Of a DNA stretch of 64,000 bases, positions 50,840-59,256 are shown piece by piece. Within the stretch, counting starts at the first letter, position 1. Each line of letters opens with the position of its first letter. The stretch spans positions 806,001-870,000 of the forward strand of contig NZ_JAWQJT010000002.1 of assembly GCF_033441515.1 (NCBI RefSeq), given 5' to 3'. The stretch comes from Amycolatopsis solani. Its GTDB lineage: Bacteria; Actinomycetota; Actinomycetes; Mycobacteriales; Pseudonocardiaceae. Both the position numbers and the translations under genes were made by a program. The notes under the pieces were generated by a model. It had not been told where the DNA came from. It saw only the letters and a list, made by a program, of their open reading frames with translations, and did not search any database.

Positions 50840-51760
50840 CTAGCGGCGGACCAGTTCCGGCTCGGCGGCGCGGCGCGCCCTCAGCCGTCCGTGGGCGGCC
50901 AGGATGCCCAGCACCACGAGCAGCGCACCGGCCGGCTGGTTCCAGCTCACCGGCTCGCCCAGCACCAGCACCCCGAGCAGCACCCCGACGACCGGCGTCA
51001 GGTAGGTGACCGCCGAGGCGTTGGCGGCGCCCCAGGCGGCGATGATGCGGACGTTCCAGACGTAGGCCAGGCCGGTGCCTAACACGCCGAGCGCGACCAT
51101 GCTGGCGACCACGGCGAGGTCCAGGTGGACCGGGGCGGTGGCGATGACCGGGGCGAGCAGGCCCAGGAGCACCGTCGCGCAGGCGGTTTGCCCGAACGCG
51201 ACGACGACCGGGTCCGTCCCGCGGGGTGAGACGAACCGGCGCAGGTAGACGAAGCAGGCGCCGTAGCAGGTCGTCGCGCCGAGGCAGGCGAGCTGCGCCG
51301 TCAGCTGGTGGGAGACGTCGACGCCGTGCCACACGCCGACGATCGTGAGCACGCCGAGGAAGCCCAGCAGCAGCCCGGCGACCTTCGGGGGCGTGAACCG
51401 CTCTTCGGGCAGTGCCGCGGCCGCCAGCAGCATCGTGATGAGCGGCGTGGTCGCGTTGAAGATACTGGCCAAACCGGACGAAATGTACTGTTCCGCCCAC
51501 GAGAACAACAGGAACGGCACCACGCACAGCAGCACCGACACGACCGCGAGGTGACCCCACAGCACGGGGTCGCGGGGGAGCGGGCGGCGCCGCACCGCCA
51601 GCACGGACGCCAGCGCGAGCGCGCCCAGCGCGACGCGGGCGAGCGCGACCTGGGCCGGGGAGAGGCCCCCGAGCCCCACCTTGATGAACAGGAAACTCGC
51701 ACCCCAGACCACGGCCAGCAGCGCGAACCGCACCGTGACCCCGAAACCCGCCAGTCGCAT
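50840..51760 (-). CDS. EamA/DMT-family transporter
   Basis: A membrane protein of 306 residues with ten predicted segments in two EamA repeats (LLAVVWGASFLFIKVGL at the start; ATTCYGACFVYLRRF begins the second). Such proteins export metabolites or amino acids. ATG 51760 starts just before the first membrane segment; an upstream GTG 51814 would add 18 residues and is possible, but would put the start right against the 16-bp motif at 51820. Divergent from the DUF3626 gene. Confidence 0.85.
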   Translation of the reverse strand: MRLAGFGVTVRFALLAVVWGASFLFIKVGLGGLSPAQVALARVALGALALASVLAVRRRPLPRDPVLWGHLAVVSVLLCVVPFLLFSWAEQYISSGLASIFNATTPLITMLLAAAALPEERFTPPKVAGLLLGFLGVLTIVGVWHGVDVSHQLTAQLACLGATTCYGACFVYLRRFVSPRGTDPVVVAFGQTACATVLLGLLAPVIATAPVHLDLAVVASMVALGVLGTGLAYVWNVRIIAAWGAANASAVTYLTPVVGVLLGVLVLGEPVSWNQPAGALLVVLGILAAHGRLRARRAAEPELVRR

Positions 51761-51819
51761 GGGCGCAGTCAAGCCGGGAAACGCCGCCGGAAGCCAGCGG
51801 TTTTCCGACGTCACTGTGT

Positions 51820-51835
51820 GTATAACGACCTATAC
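51820..51835. promoter_or_regulatory. 16-bp motif GTATAACGACCTATAC, copy 2
   Basis: Identical to copies 1 (26590) and 3 (53957). It sits in a divergent promoter region, 21 bases before ATG 51857 and overlapping the expected -35 of that gene's TAGGGT promoter. It is also just upstream of the DMT transporter gene. Confidence 0.6.
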
Positions 51836-51843
51836 CGCGGGGG

Positions 51844-51849
51844 TAGGGT
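51844..51849 (+). promoter_or_regulatory. Leaderless -10 box of DUF3626 gene (TAGGGT)
   Basis: TAGGGT ends seven bases before ATG 51857. Confidence 0.45.
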
Positions 51850-51856
51850 GCGGCCC

Positions 51857-52675
51857 ATGGGCTGGCAGGCGGCGGTACAGCACGTAGCGAACCGGGTGAG
51901 CGGGCCGCCGCTACCCGAGGACCTCGACGTCACCGTGCACTTCCACCCGGACCGGCTGGTGGGGGACGTCCCGCTGCTGCGGCACCTGCGCACCGACGGC
52001 GTCTACCGCTCGCAGTTCGAGACGGGGACCGGGAACGGCGGCCTGACCGCGCACCCCGGCGGCGACCGGTGGCGCTGGGAGCACCGCATCTTCGGCGGCG
52101 TCTACGACGGACTGCCGCCGTCGGCGCGGCCGAAGTACGGCTCCCTGAACCACCGCCGCCGTCCCGCCGGCGGCTCGGTCCGGTTCGGCTCGGCGCACCT
52201 GCGCCTGAAGCGGGAAGTGCTGCCGCGGGTCACGTTCTGCTACCCCGACAGCTTCCGCGAGCCGGCCGACTTCGGCACGGCCGCGCACCTGCCGTTGCTG
52301 CCGCTCGTCGAAGCGGACGCGCCGGACGAGCTCGACGACTACGTCGAGGCGCACGTCCACGGCCTGCTGCTGGTCCCGGACGACGTCGCGGCGCTGGTGC
52401 TGGATCCGGCGTTCCGCGGCACCGACGTCGAAGCCGCGGCCGCCGGGTTCCCCGGCCCGGTCCACTGGCACCACGGGTTCCGGCTCTCCGTGGCCGTCCT
52501 CGCCGAGCACGCGGACTACCGGGGCGAGGACGTCGTGCGGACCGGGACGGAGATCGCCGAAGACGGGTGGCTGGACGCCCGCGTCATCGGGGCGGCCGTC
52601 CGCGCCGGACGGCACGATCCCCAGCTGCTCAAGCGCGTGTGGCACTGCACCGCGCGGTTCGGCCTACGCGGGTAG
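51857..52675 (+). CDS. DUF3626-like protein of unknown function
   Basis: A 272-residue cytoplasmic protein. I recognise the DUF3626 pattern: VTVHFHPDR, YRSQFETGTGNGGLTAHPGGDR, WEHRIFGGVYDG, RPKYGSLN, GGSVRFGSAHLRLK. Several invariant polar residues (R-S-Q-F-E-T-G, NGGLT, RPKYG) suggest an enzyme, possibly NAD-using, but I cannot name an activity. Its 3' end overlaps the convergent LLM gene by 12 bases. The 16-bp motif and TAGGGT box precede it. Confidence 0.7.
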   Translation: MGWQAAVQHVANRVSGPPLPEDLDVTVHFHPDRLVGDVPLLRHLRTDGVYRSQFETGTGNGGLTAHPGGDRWRWEHRIFGGVYDGLPPSARPKYGSLNHRRRPAGGSVRFGSAHLRLKREVLPRVTFCYPDSFREPADFGTAAHLPLLPLVEADAPDELDDYVEAHVHGLLLVPDDVAALVLDPAFRGTDVEAAAAGFPGPVHWHHGFRLSVAVLAEHADYRGEDVVRTGTEIAEDGWLDARVIGAAVRAGRHDPQLLKRVWHCTARFGLRG

Positions 52676-53527
52676 CAGCGCGTCGGCCAGCCGTCGCCAG
52701 TGCGGCAGGGCCGAAGTGCCCGGTTCGACGCCGATCACCTGGACGCCGACGTGGTCGGCGCCGGCGTCGAGGTGGGCCTGCAGCTTGCCGGTGACGGTGT
52801 CGAGGTCGCCCCAGAACACGAGGTCGTCGACGAGCCGGTCGCTGCCGCGGCCGCCGTCGATGTCCGCTTCGGTGTAGCCGAGCCGCTGGAACTTCGCGAC
52901 GTTGAACCGCGAAGTGAGGTAGGTGTGCAGGTGGGCGCGGGCGATCTCCCGCGCGCGAGCCGCGTCGGTCTCGAACAGCACCGCGTGCTCGACGCCGAGG
53001 AACGGGCCGTCGCCGAGGATCTCCCGCGCCTGGGCCGTGTGCTCCGGGGTCACGTGGTAGGTGTGCGCGCCCGCCGACCGGTCACGGGCCAGCGCCAGCA
53101 TCTTCGGGCCGTACGCGGCCAGCAGGCGCCGCGTACCCGGTGCGGGGGACTCGTCCATGGCGTCGAGGTAGTCGCTCATCGCCTGCAGCGGGCGGGCGCC
53201 GGGTTGGCCGGCGCCGTAGCCGAGGCCGAGCAGGTGGCGGTCCGGGTAGGCCTCGGCGAGCAGCCGCGCCGCGGCCTGGGTTCGGCGCGGCTCGCGCGCC
53301 CAGATCTGCGCGATCCCGTTGACGACGGTGAGGCGCTCGGTGACCGACAGCAGGAACCCGGCGTGCGTCAGCGCTTCCCGGCCGTGGGTCTCCGGGACCC
53401 ACACCGCGGGCCAGCCGAGTTCTTCCAGCTCCCGCACGGAGTCCCGGATCAGGCCGGCCGGCTGGTCGTCGAAGTCGAAGGTCCAGATCCCGTAGCGGCC
53501 GAGCCGCGTGTTCTCGATCGTACCCAT
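52664..53527 (-). CDS. LLM-class flavin/F420-dependent oxidoreductase
   Basis: A 287-residue TIM-barrel luciferase-like protein. RYGIWTFDFDDQPAGLIRDSVRELEELGWPAVWVPET, LTVVNGIAQIWAREP and LGLGYG are typical of the actinobacterial F420-type branch. Substrate unknown. ATG 53527 has GATACT seven bases upstream (53540-53535), a near-consensus leaderless -10. The ArsR gene ends 67 bases upstream on the same strand. Confidence 0.85.
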   Translation of the reverse strand: MGTIENTRLGRYGIWTFDFDDQPAGLIRDSVRELEELGWPAVWVPETHGREALTHAGFLLSVTERLTVVNGIAQIWAREPRRTQAAARLLAEAYPDRHLLGLGYGAGQPGARPLQAMSDYLDAMDESPAPGTRRLLAAYGPKMLALARDRSAGAHTYHVTPEHTAQAREILGDGPFLGVEHAVLFETDAARAREIARAHLHTYLTSRFNVAKFQRLGYTEADIDGGRGSDRLVDDLVFWGDLDTVTGKLQAHLDAGADHVGVQVIGVEPGTSALPHWRRLADALLPA

Positions 53528-53594
53528 GAATCGAAGTATCGCAGAGTTACGATATGAGTCGCCAGTGGGGTCGGCGGGCGGGGGAGGGGAGTGG

Positions 53595-53933
53595 TCAGAG
53601 GGAGTGGCCGAGCACGGCGACGAACTCCGCGATCCGGGCTTCGTCGCGCTTGTAGTGCGTCCACTTGCCGACGCGCGTCGCGCGGACCAGGCCGGCACGC
53701 TGGAGCGAGGCCATGTAGGCCGACACGGTCGACTGGGCGAGGCCCAGCTTCTCCTGGATGTGGCTCACGCACACGCCGACCTCGATCGGGTCGGCGATGG
53801 CCCGCTCGACGGGGAAGTGCTCCTCCGGCTCGCGCAGCCACCGCAGGACCTGCAGGCGCACCGGGTTCGCGAGCGCCTTGAAGACGTCGAGCAGCTGCTC
53901 GACGTCGGGCTGGGAATCGGTGCGTGTCGTCAT
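53595..53933 (-). CDS. ArsR-family repressor
   Basis: A 112-residue winged-helix regulator. LLDVFKALANPVRLQVLRWL, then SHIQEKLGLAQSTVSAYMASLQRAGLV is the DNA-binding part. One Cys (GVCVSHIQ) precedes the recognition helices, as in thiol- or metal-sensing members, but a full ELCVCDL motif is missing. ATG has GGGAGGTGAG, and TATGGT (53952-53947) is its likely -10. The 16-bp motif lies a few bases farther upstream. It may control the LLM gene downstream and the divergent operon. Confidence 0.87.
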   Translation of the reverse strand: MTTRTDSQPDVEQLLDVFKALANPVRLQVLRWLREPEEHFPVERAIADPIEVGVCVSHIQEKLGLAQSTVSAYMASLQRAGLVRATRVGKWTHYKRDEARIAEFVAVLGHSL

Positions 53934-53956
53934 GGCTCACCTCCCACCATACCGGC

Positions 53957-53972
53957 GTATAACGACCTATAC
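53957..53972. promoter_or_regulatory. 16-bp motif GTATAACGACCTATAC, copy 3
   Basis: Located between the divergent ArsR gene and GTG 53982. The right half supplies a TATACT -10-like box (53968-53973) eight bases before GTG 53982, so a bound protein would block that promoter. ArsR's own -10 (53952-53947) is five bases away on the other side. Confidence 0.6.
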
Positions 53973-53981
53973 TTCGGGGCC

Positions 53982-54317
53982 GTGAGCGAAGAAACCCGCC
54001 CCCGTGCGCCGATCACCGAAGCCGACGTCCTGGCCTGGCTCGAGACGACGGCCGCCGCCGTCGAGGCGGGGGAGGTGGGCGCCCAGGAGCTCATCGACCT
54101 GCTCGGGGAGTTCCGCCGCGCGTCGGCCGCCTGCGCCGACGCGTCGGACTGGCTGCTGCTCGCGGCCCGCGAAGGCGGCGCGAGCCTCCGCCAGATCGCG
54201 CCCGTCTTCGGCAAAGGCTACGTCCGGGCCCCGGCCGCGCGGCTGGAGAAGCTCCACCGCCAGGCGCAGAACTCCGGCCAGTGGCTGGCGATCCTGCGGC
54301 ACAAGGCGACGGCGTGA
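53982..54317 (+). CDS. Small helical protein, unknown function
   Basis: A 111-residue, mostly helical protein. The C-terminal half SLRQIAPVFGKGYVRAPAARLEKLHRQ looks like a helix-turn-helix but matches no family I can name. GTG 53982 follows the 16-bp motif. The stop overlaps the aldo/keto reductase GTG by four bases, so the two are translated together. It may be a small regulator of that operon (inference). Confidence 0.65.
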   Translation: MSEETRPRAPITEADVLAWLETTAAAVEAGEVGAQELIDLLGEFRRASAACADASDWLLLAAREGGASLRQIAPVFGKGYVRAPAARLEKLHRQAQNSGQWLAILRHKATA

Positions 54318-55243
54318 ACCGCGTCGCGCTCGGCCTGGCGGCGCTGGGCAGGCCGGCGTACATCAACCTGGGCCGTGACGGGGCGCTGCCGGCGGTCCGG
54401 GACGTCGCCTCGATGCGCGCGGCGACGTTCGAGGTGCTCGACGACGCCTACGCGGCCGGGGTCCGGCACGTCGACGTCGCCCGGTCGTACGGGCGCTCGG
54501 AGGAGTTCCTGGCCGGCTGGCTCGCCGAACGCGGCCACGCCGACGTGGAGGTCTCGAGCAAGTGGGGCTACGCCTACGTCGGGGAGTGGCGGCTCGACGC
54601 CGACGTGCACGAGGTGAAGGAGCACTCGGCGGCGCGGTTCGCCGCGCAGTGGGCGGAAACCCTGACGCTGCTGGGTGAACGGGTCGGGCTCTACCAGGTC
54701 CATTCGCTCACTGTGGACAGTCCACTGTTCACCGACGAGCCGTTGGTCGAGGCACTGGCGGAGCTCGCCGCGAACGGCGTGGCGGTCGGGTTCTCGACGT
54801 CGGGACCGCGGCAGGCGGACGCGATCGAGCGGGCGTTCGCGCTGGAAGTGGCCGGGCGGCCGGTGTTTTCGGCGGTGCAGTCGACGTGGAACGTCCTGGA
54901 GACCTCCGCCGGCCGGGCGCTCGAAGCGGCGCACGCGGCCGGGAACCGCGTGCTGGTCAAGGAAACCCTGGCCAACGGCAGGCTCGCGGTCGAGGCGCCG
55001 AAGGCCGTTCGTGACATCGCGTCGGCGCACGGGATCGGCCCGGACGCCGTCGCCGTCGCCGCGGTGCTGGCCCAGGACTGGGTGGACGCGGCGGTGATCG
55101 GCCCGGCCAGTCCGGTTCAGCTGGAAGCGAACCTGCGCGCCACGGCCGTGGACCTGGGCGCGGCCGACCGGGACGCGCTGGCCGGGCTGGCCGAGGACCC
55201 CGGCGCCTACTGGCGGCACCGGTCCTCCCTGAAGTGGGACTGA
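54314..55243 (+). CDS. Aldo/keto reductase
   Basis: A 309-residue NADPH-dependent TIM-barrel oxidoreductase. The catalytic set is present: Asp/Tyr in HVDVARSYGRSE, Lys in VSSKWGYAY, His in YQVHS. NADPH-binding region near GFSTSGP and IGPASPVQLEANL. Substrate unknown. GTG 54314 overlaps the small gene's stop. Both enzymes in this neighbourhood (this one and the LLM protein) are redox enzymes flanking an ArsR regulator. Confidence 0.87.
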   Translation: MNRVALGLAALGRPAYINLGRDGALPAVRDVASMRAATFEVLDDAYAAGVRHVDVARSYGRSEEFLAGWLAERGHADVEVSSKWGYAYVGEWRLDADVHEVKEHSAARFAAQWAETLTLLGERVGLYQVHSLTVDSPLFTDEPLVEALAELAANGVAVGFSTSGPRQADAIERAFALEVAGRPVFSAVQSTWNVLETSAGRALEAAHAAGNRVLVKETLANGRLAVEAPKAVRDIASAHGIGPDAVAVAAVLAQDWVDAAVIGPASPVQLEANLRATAVDLGAADRDALAGLAEDPGAYWRHRSSLKWD

Positions 55244-55291
55244 GCGGTTGCACTACTCTTCGCTGGCACGAAACCGACGACAGGAGGCCGG

Positions 55292-55903
55292 GTGCGTCAT
55301 CGTCAGGTGGTCGCCTTGGCGGCGGTCGCGCTGGTGGGCCTGACGGCCTGCGAAGGGCCCGATCCGAACAACCTCGAGACGTACTACGACGATCCGACGC
55401 CGACGTCCGCGCCGGTCACGACCGCCGAAACGCCGGTGAGTCCCGCGCAAGCCGCTCCGGCCACGCCGCCGGCGCCCGACGCTGGTCTGCTCGCGGAACG
55501 CGCGCTGCTGTCCGATGCGGACGTCGCGGAGGAAGGTGTGCGGCCGGGCGCGGGGGAGGCCGCGGGGTGCCTGGCCGACGGGCCGTCGGCGGGCAGCCGG
55601 ACCACGAGCTGGCGCTACCCCAGCGGGTCGGAGCTGAGCCACCGCGTCGTCGCGTTCGCGGACGCGACGGCCGCCCAGGCCGTCGCGGAAAACGAGTGCG
55701 CCGGCAAGACGGTGAACGTCCCCCCGCAGCCCGGGGTCGAGCGGCAGCAGGCCTGGCGTGACGGCAAGACCTGCACGGTGCTGCTGGCCAAGGGAAGGCT
55801 CGTGTCCGAGCTGACGGTCTCGGCGAGCACCGAGGCGCGGGCCGTGGACGCGGCCAAGCGGCTGCTGCCCGCCATGACGGCGAAGCTCACCGCTCAGCCG
55901 TAG
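55292..55903 (+). CDS. Lipoprotein of unknown function
   Basis: A 203-residue secreted lipoprotein. Signal peptide with lipobox LTAC (C20), then a Pro/Thr/Ala-rich linker (about 35-65) and a compact domain with cysteines in AGCLADG, NECAGKT and KTCTVLL. This resembles PknH-sensor-like actinobacterial lipoproteins, but the family is uncertain. GTG 55292 has AGGAGG. Its end overlaps the convergent NUDIX gene by 10 bases. Confidence 0.75.
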   Translation: MRHRQVVALAAVALVGLTACEGPDPNNLETYYDDPTPTSAPVTTAETPVSPAQAAPATPPAPDAGLLAERALLSDADVAEEGVRPGAGEAAGCLADGPSAGSRTTSWRYPSGSELSHRVVAFADATAAQAVAENECAGKTVNVPPQPGVERQQAWRDGKTCTVLLAKGRLVSELTVSASTEARAVDAAKRLLPAMTAKLTAQP

Positions 55904-56412
55904 CGGCGGAACCACTCCTGGACGCCTTCGCGGCCGTCGGGGATGAAGGGCAGTGCGGGTGCCGGGTCGTCGATCCAGGCGCGCAGCTCTTCGAGCGGAA
56001 TCCAGCGGCCTTCGACGATCTCTTCGGCCTGGTGGTGGATCGGGCCGTCCCAGCGGACCTCGAAGGCGAAGTTGTGGCAGCGGTTGCGGCCGTCGTCGTA
56101 GACCTTGGTGAACAGCGGTACGGGTTCCACCCCTTGGACGCCGAGCTCTTCGGCCAGTTCGCGGCGGGCGCAGTCGGCGGGTGTCTCACCCGCGGCGACG
56201 ACGCCGCCGGCCCAGCAGTCCCAGGTGGAGGGGAACACGTCCTTGTCCGCGGTCCGGAGGTGCACGTAGACGGCTTTTCCGTCACCCGAACGGACCAGGA
56301 CGACGCCGGCGGCGTGCCACAAGGCTTCGGCGCGGACGCGGGCGCGGGTGGTCTCGCCGACCACCGAGCCCGCCTGGTCATAGAGCGCAACGAGTTCGTC
56401 ACTGCCTGGCAT
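55894..56412 (-). CDS. NUDIX hydrolase
   Basis: A 172-residue NUDIX enzyme. The Nudix box reads GGVVAAGETPADCARRELAEELGV (about 77-100), with all catalytic glutamates (R-E-L-A-E-E). N-terminal region ALWHAAGVVLVRSG and KDVFPSTWDCWAGG fit the IPP-isomerase-like/YfcD branch. Substrate unknown. Divergent from dop with 41 bases between starts. Confidence 0.87.
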   Translation of the reverse strand: MPGSDELVALYDQAGSVVGETTRARVRAEALWHAAGVVLVRSGDGKAVYVHLRTADKDVFPSTWDCWAGGVVAAGETPADCARRELAEELGVQGVEPVPLFTKVYDDGRNRCHNFAFEVRWDGPIHHQAEEIVEGRWIPLEELRAWIDDPAPALPFIPDGREGVQEWFRRYG

Positions 56413-56441
56413 GGGTGCATCGTTCCACTAGGACGACCCCG

Positions 56442-56447
56442 TAGGGT
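56442..56447 (+). promoter_or_regulatory. Leaderless -10 box of dop (TAGGGT)
   Basis: TAGGGT ends exactly six bases before ATG 56454. pafA shows the same arrangement (TACTCT-N6-ATG). Confidence 0.5.
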
Positions 56448-56453
56448 GGGGAC

Positions 56454-57956
56454 ATGCGGCGGATCATGGGAACCGAAGTCGAGTACGGCATCTCCGTGCC
56501 GGGCGACGCGACGGCGAACCCGGTACTCACCTCCACCCAGGTCGTGCTGGCCTACGCGGCCGCGGCCGACATCCCGCGCGCCCGGCGGGCGCGGTGGGAC
56601 TACGAGGTGGAGAGCCCGCTGCGGGACGCGCGCGGGTTCGACCTGACCGGGCCGGGCGGGCCGGGCCACGACCCGGACGTCGAGGACCTCGGCGCGGCGA
56701 ACGTCATCCTGACCAACGGGGCGCGGCTGTACGTCGACCACGCGCACCCGGAGTACTCGGCGCCCGAGGTGACGAACGCGCGCGACGCGGTCATCTGGGA
56801 CAAGGCGGGCGAGCGGGTGATGGAGGAGGCCGCGCTGAAGGCGGCGTCCGTCCCGGGTCAGCCGCAGCTGCAGCTCTACAAGAACAACGTCGACGGCAAG
56901 GGCGCGAGCTACGGCACGCACGAGAACTACCTGATGGCGCGGTCGACGCCGTTCACCGCGGTGATCGCGGGGCTGACGCCGTTCTTCGTGTCGCGGCAGG
57001 TGGTGACCGGCTCGGGCCGGGTCGGGATCGGCCAGCAGAGTGAAGAGGCCGGGTTCCAGCTCTCCCAGCGTGCGGACTACATCGAGGTCGAGGTCGGCCT
57101 GGAGACCACGTTGAAGCGCGGGATCATCAACACCCGCGACGAGCCGCACGCGGACGCGGACAAGTACCGGCGGCTGCACGTCATCATCGGCGACGCGAAC
57201 ATGTCGGAGTACTCGACCTACCTGAAGGTCGGCACGACGGCGCTGGTGCTGGACCTGATCGAGTCGGGCATCCGGTTCGACGACCTGAAGCTCGACGAGC
57301 CGGTCAAGGCCGTGCACCAGATCAGCCACGACCCGACGCTGAAGACGCAGGTGGCGCTGGCGAACGGGAAGAAGTACACCGGCCTGGACCTGCAGTTCGC
57401 CTACCACGAGATCGCTTCGCAGAACCTGGAGCGCATCGACGCCGACCAGGCGTCGAAGGAGGTCCTGCGGGTCTGGGGCGAGGTGCTGGACGCGCTGGCG
57501 CGCGACCCGCAGGAGTGCGCGGACCGGCTGGACTGGCCGGCGAAGCTGCGGCTGCTGGAGGGCTATCGGCAGCGGGACAGCCTGGCCTGGGGCGCGCCGC
57601 GGCTGCGCCTGGTCGACCTGCAGTACTCGGACGTGCGGCTGGCCAAGGGCCTGTACAACCGCCTGGTGACCCGCGGCTCGATGAAGCGGCTGGTCACCGA
57701 GGAAGAGGTGCTCGCCGCGGTCACGACGCCGCCGTCGGACACCCGGGCGTACTTCCGGGGCCGGGCGCTGGAGAAGTACGCGGCGTCGATCGCGGCCGCT
57801 TCGTGGGATTCGGTCATCTTCGACGTGGGCAAGGAGTCACTGGTGCGGATCCCGACCCTGGAGCCGCTGCGGGGGACGAAGGCGCACGTCGGCAAGCTGC
57901 TGGACAACTCGGCGACCGCCGAGGAGCTCGTGGAGGCGCTCACCGGTTCGGACTAG
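56454..57956 (+). CDS. dop: Depupylase / Pup deamidase
   Basis: A 500-residue enzyme of the carboxylate-amine ligase fold, paralogous to PafA. It removes Pup from proteins and, where Pup ends in Gln, deamidates it. [14 protein letters not shown] carries the nucleotide/Mg glutamate; [14 protein letters not shown] holds the catalytic Asp. [17 protein letters not shown] is diagnostic. In this genome Pup already ends in Glu, so only depupylation should be needed. ATG 56454 is chosen; a second ATG four codons later is possible. Confidence 0.96.
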   Translation: MRRIMGTEVEYGISVPGDATANPVLTSTQVVLAYAAAADIPRARRARWDYEVESPLRDARGFDLTGPGGPGHDPDVEDLGAANVILTNGARLYVDHAHPEYSAPEVTNARDAVIWDKAGERVMEEAALKAASVPGQPQLQLYKNNVDGKGASYGTHENYLMARSTPFTAVIAGLTPFFVSRQVVTGSGRVGIGQQSEEAGFQLSQRADYIEVEVGLETTLKRGIINTRDEPHADADKYRRLHVIIGDANMSEYSTYLKVGTTALVLDLIESGIRFDDLKLDEPVKAVHQISHDPTLKTQVALANGKKYTGLDLQFAYHEIASQNLERIDADQASKEVLRVWGEVLDALARDPQECADRLDWPAKLRLLEGYRQRDSLAWGAPRLRLVDLQYSDVRLAKGLYNRLVTRGSMKRLVTEEEVLAAVTTPPSDTRAYFRGRALEKYAASIAAASWDSVIFDVGKESLVRIPTLEPLRGTKAHVGKLLDNSATAEELVEALTGSD

Positions 57957-58042
57957 GCGGGACGCACCAGCGATCGCGGCGTGACCCCGAATGTCGGGGC
58001 CGCTGGGTAGGCTAGGAAACATCAGCCACACCGGGAGGCGAG

Positions 58043-58237
58043 ATGGCCCAGGAAAAGATCGAAAAGCACGGCGGTGGTGACTCCGACGAGGAGTTCGACG
58101 ACACCGGCGCGGCGGGTCAGGAGCGGCGCGAGAAGCTCGGCGAGGACGTCGACACGATCCTCGACGAGATCGACGACGTGCTCGAAGAGAACGCCGAGGA
58201 CTTCGTCCGGGCCTACGTGCAGAAGGGCGGCGAGTAG
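58043..58237 (+). CDS. pup: Prokaryotic ubiquitin-like protein Pup, ending in Gly-Gly-Glu
   Basis: A 64-residue, acidic, largely disordered tag. The helical part REKLGEDVDTILDEIDDVLEENAEDFVRAYVQ binds Mpa, and the C terminus is KGGE. Most actinobacterial Pups end in GGQ and must be deamidated; this one is ligation-ready as encoded. ATG 58043 has GGGAGG. TAGGCT (58008-58013) is a likely -10 with a leader of about 23 bases. Lies 86 bases after dop and 111 before prcB. Confidence 0.97.
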   Translation: MAQEKIEKHGGGDSDEEFDDTGAAGQERREKLGEDVDTILDEIDDVLEENAEDFVRAYVQKGGE

Positions 58238-58348
58238 CCGCACCGGGGCACTGCGCCCTTGCCGACCGTTCAGCCGGCGGCCGGGGTTCCGCGTGGCCGT
58301 TGGCGCGCGCGGGGCTCCGGCCCGCACAGATGGGACTTTTGAGCACGT

Positions 58349-59203
58349 ATGGACAACACCAGGGGCATCTCGGGTCCCGCGCTGCCTGCCGCGTACTTCT
58401 CGTCGGCGACGTCGTCGTTTTCGGACTTCTTGCGGGTACAGGCGCCGGAGCTGCTTCCGGAGCGGCGGGTGACGGGTGGCGCGGCCGAGCTGGGCGTGCC
58501 GCACGGGACGACGATCGTGGCGTGCACGTTCGCGGGCGGTGTGCTGATCGCGGGTGACCGGCGGGCGACGTCGGGGAACCTGATCGCGAGCCGCGACATC
58601 GAGAAGGTGCACGTCACCGACGAGTACTCGGCCGTGGGCATCGCGGGCACGGCGGGGCTGGCCGTGGAGATGGTACGGCTGTACGCCGTGGAGCTGGCGC
58701 ACTACGAGAAGATCGAGGGCGTTTCGCTGTCGCTGGACGGCAAGACGAACAAGCTGGCCGGCATGGTCAAGGCGAACCTCGAGATGGCGATGGCCGGGCT
58801 GGCGGCCATCCCGCTGTTCGTCGGCTACGACCTGGAGGCCGAGGACGCCAAGCACGCGGGCCGGATCGTCTCGTACGACGCCGCGGGCGGCCGCTACGAG
58901 GAGAACGGCGGCTACGCGGGCATCGGGTCGGGTTCGCTGTTCGCGAAATCGGCGCTGAAGAAGCTGCACGACCCGGACGCCGACGTCGAAGGCGCGATCC
59001 GGGTGGCGGTCGAGGCGCTGTACGACGCGGCGGACGACGACACCGCGTCCGGCGGGCCGGACCTCGTGCGGCGGATCTTCCCGAGCGTCGTGACGATCAC
59101 CGCGGAGCACGGCGCCGTGCAGCTGCCGGAGTCCGAGACCGCGGCGGTCGCGGAGGCCGTGGTGGCCGGGCGGACCGAGCGCCAGCAGCGCCGGCTTTCC
59201 TGA
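58349..59203 (+). CDS. prcB: 20S proteasome beta subunit
   Basis: A 284-residue subunit. A propeptide of about 53 residues precedes the catalytic Thr ([11 protein letters not shown]); T54 becomes the N-terminal nucleophile after self-cleavage. The core [24 protein letters not shown] and [10 protein letters not shown] is typical. It forms the two inner rings of the chamber. prcA follows 53 bases later. Confidence 0.97.
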   Translation: MDNTRGISGPALPAAYFSSATSSFSDFLRVQAPELLPERRVTGGAAELGVPHGTTIVACTFAGGVLIAGDRRATSGNLIASRDIEKVHVTDEYSAVGIAGTAGLAVEMVRLYAVELAHYEKIEGVSLSLDGKTNKLAGMVKANLEMAMAGLAAIPLFVGYDLEAEDAKHAGRIVSYDAAGGRYEENGGYAGIGSGSLFAKSALKKLHDPDADVEGAIRVAVEALYDAADDDTASGGPDLVRRIFPSVVTITAEHGAVQLPESETAAVAEAVVAGRTERQQRRLS

Positions 59204-59256
59204 CGCGGGGCCGGACCAGTGAACGTTGGAACACCTGAGAACCTGGAGCGCACACC

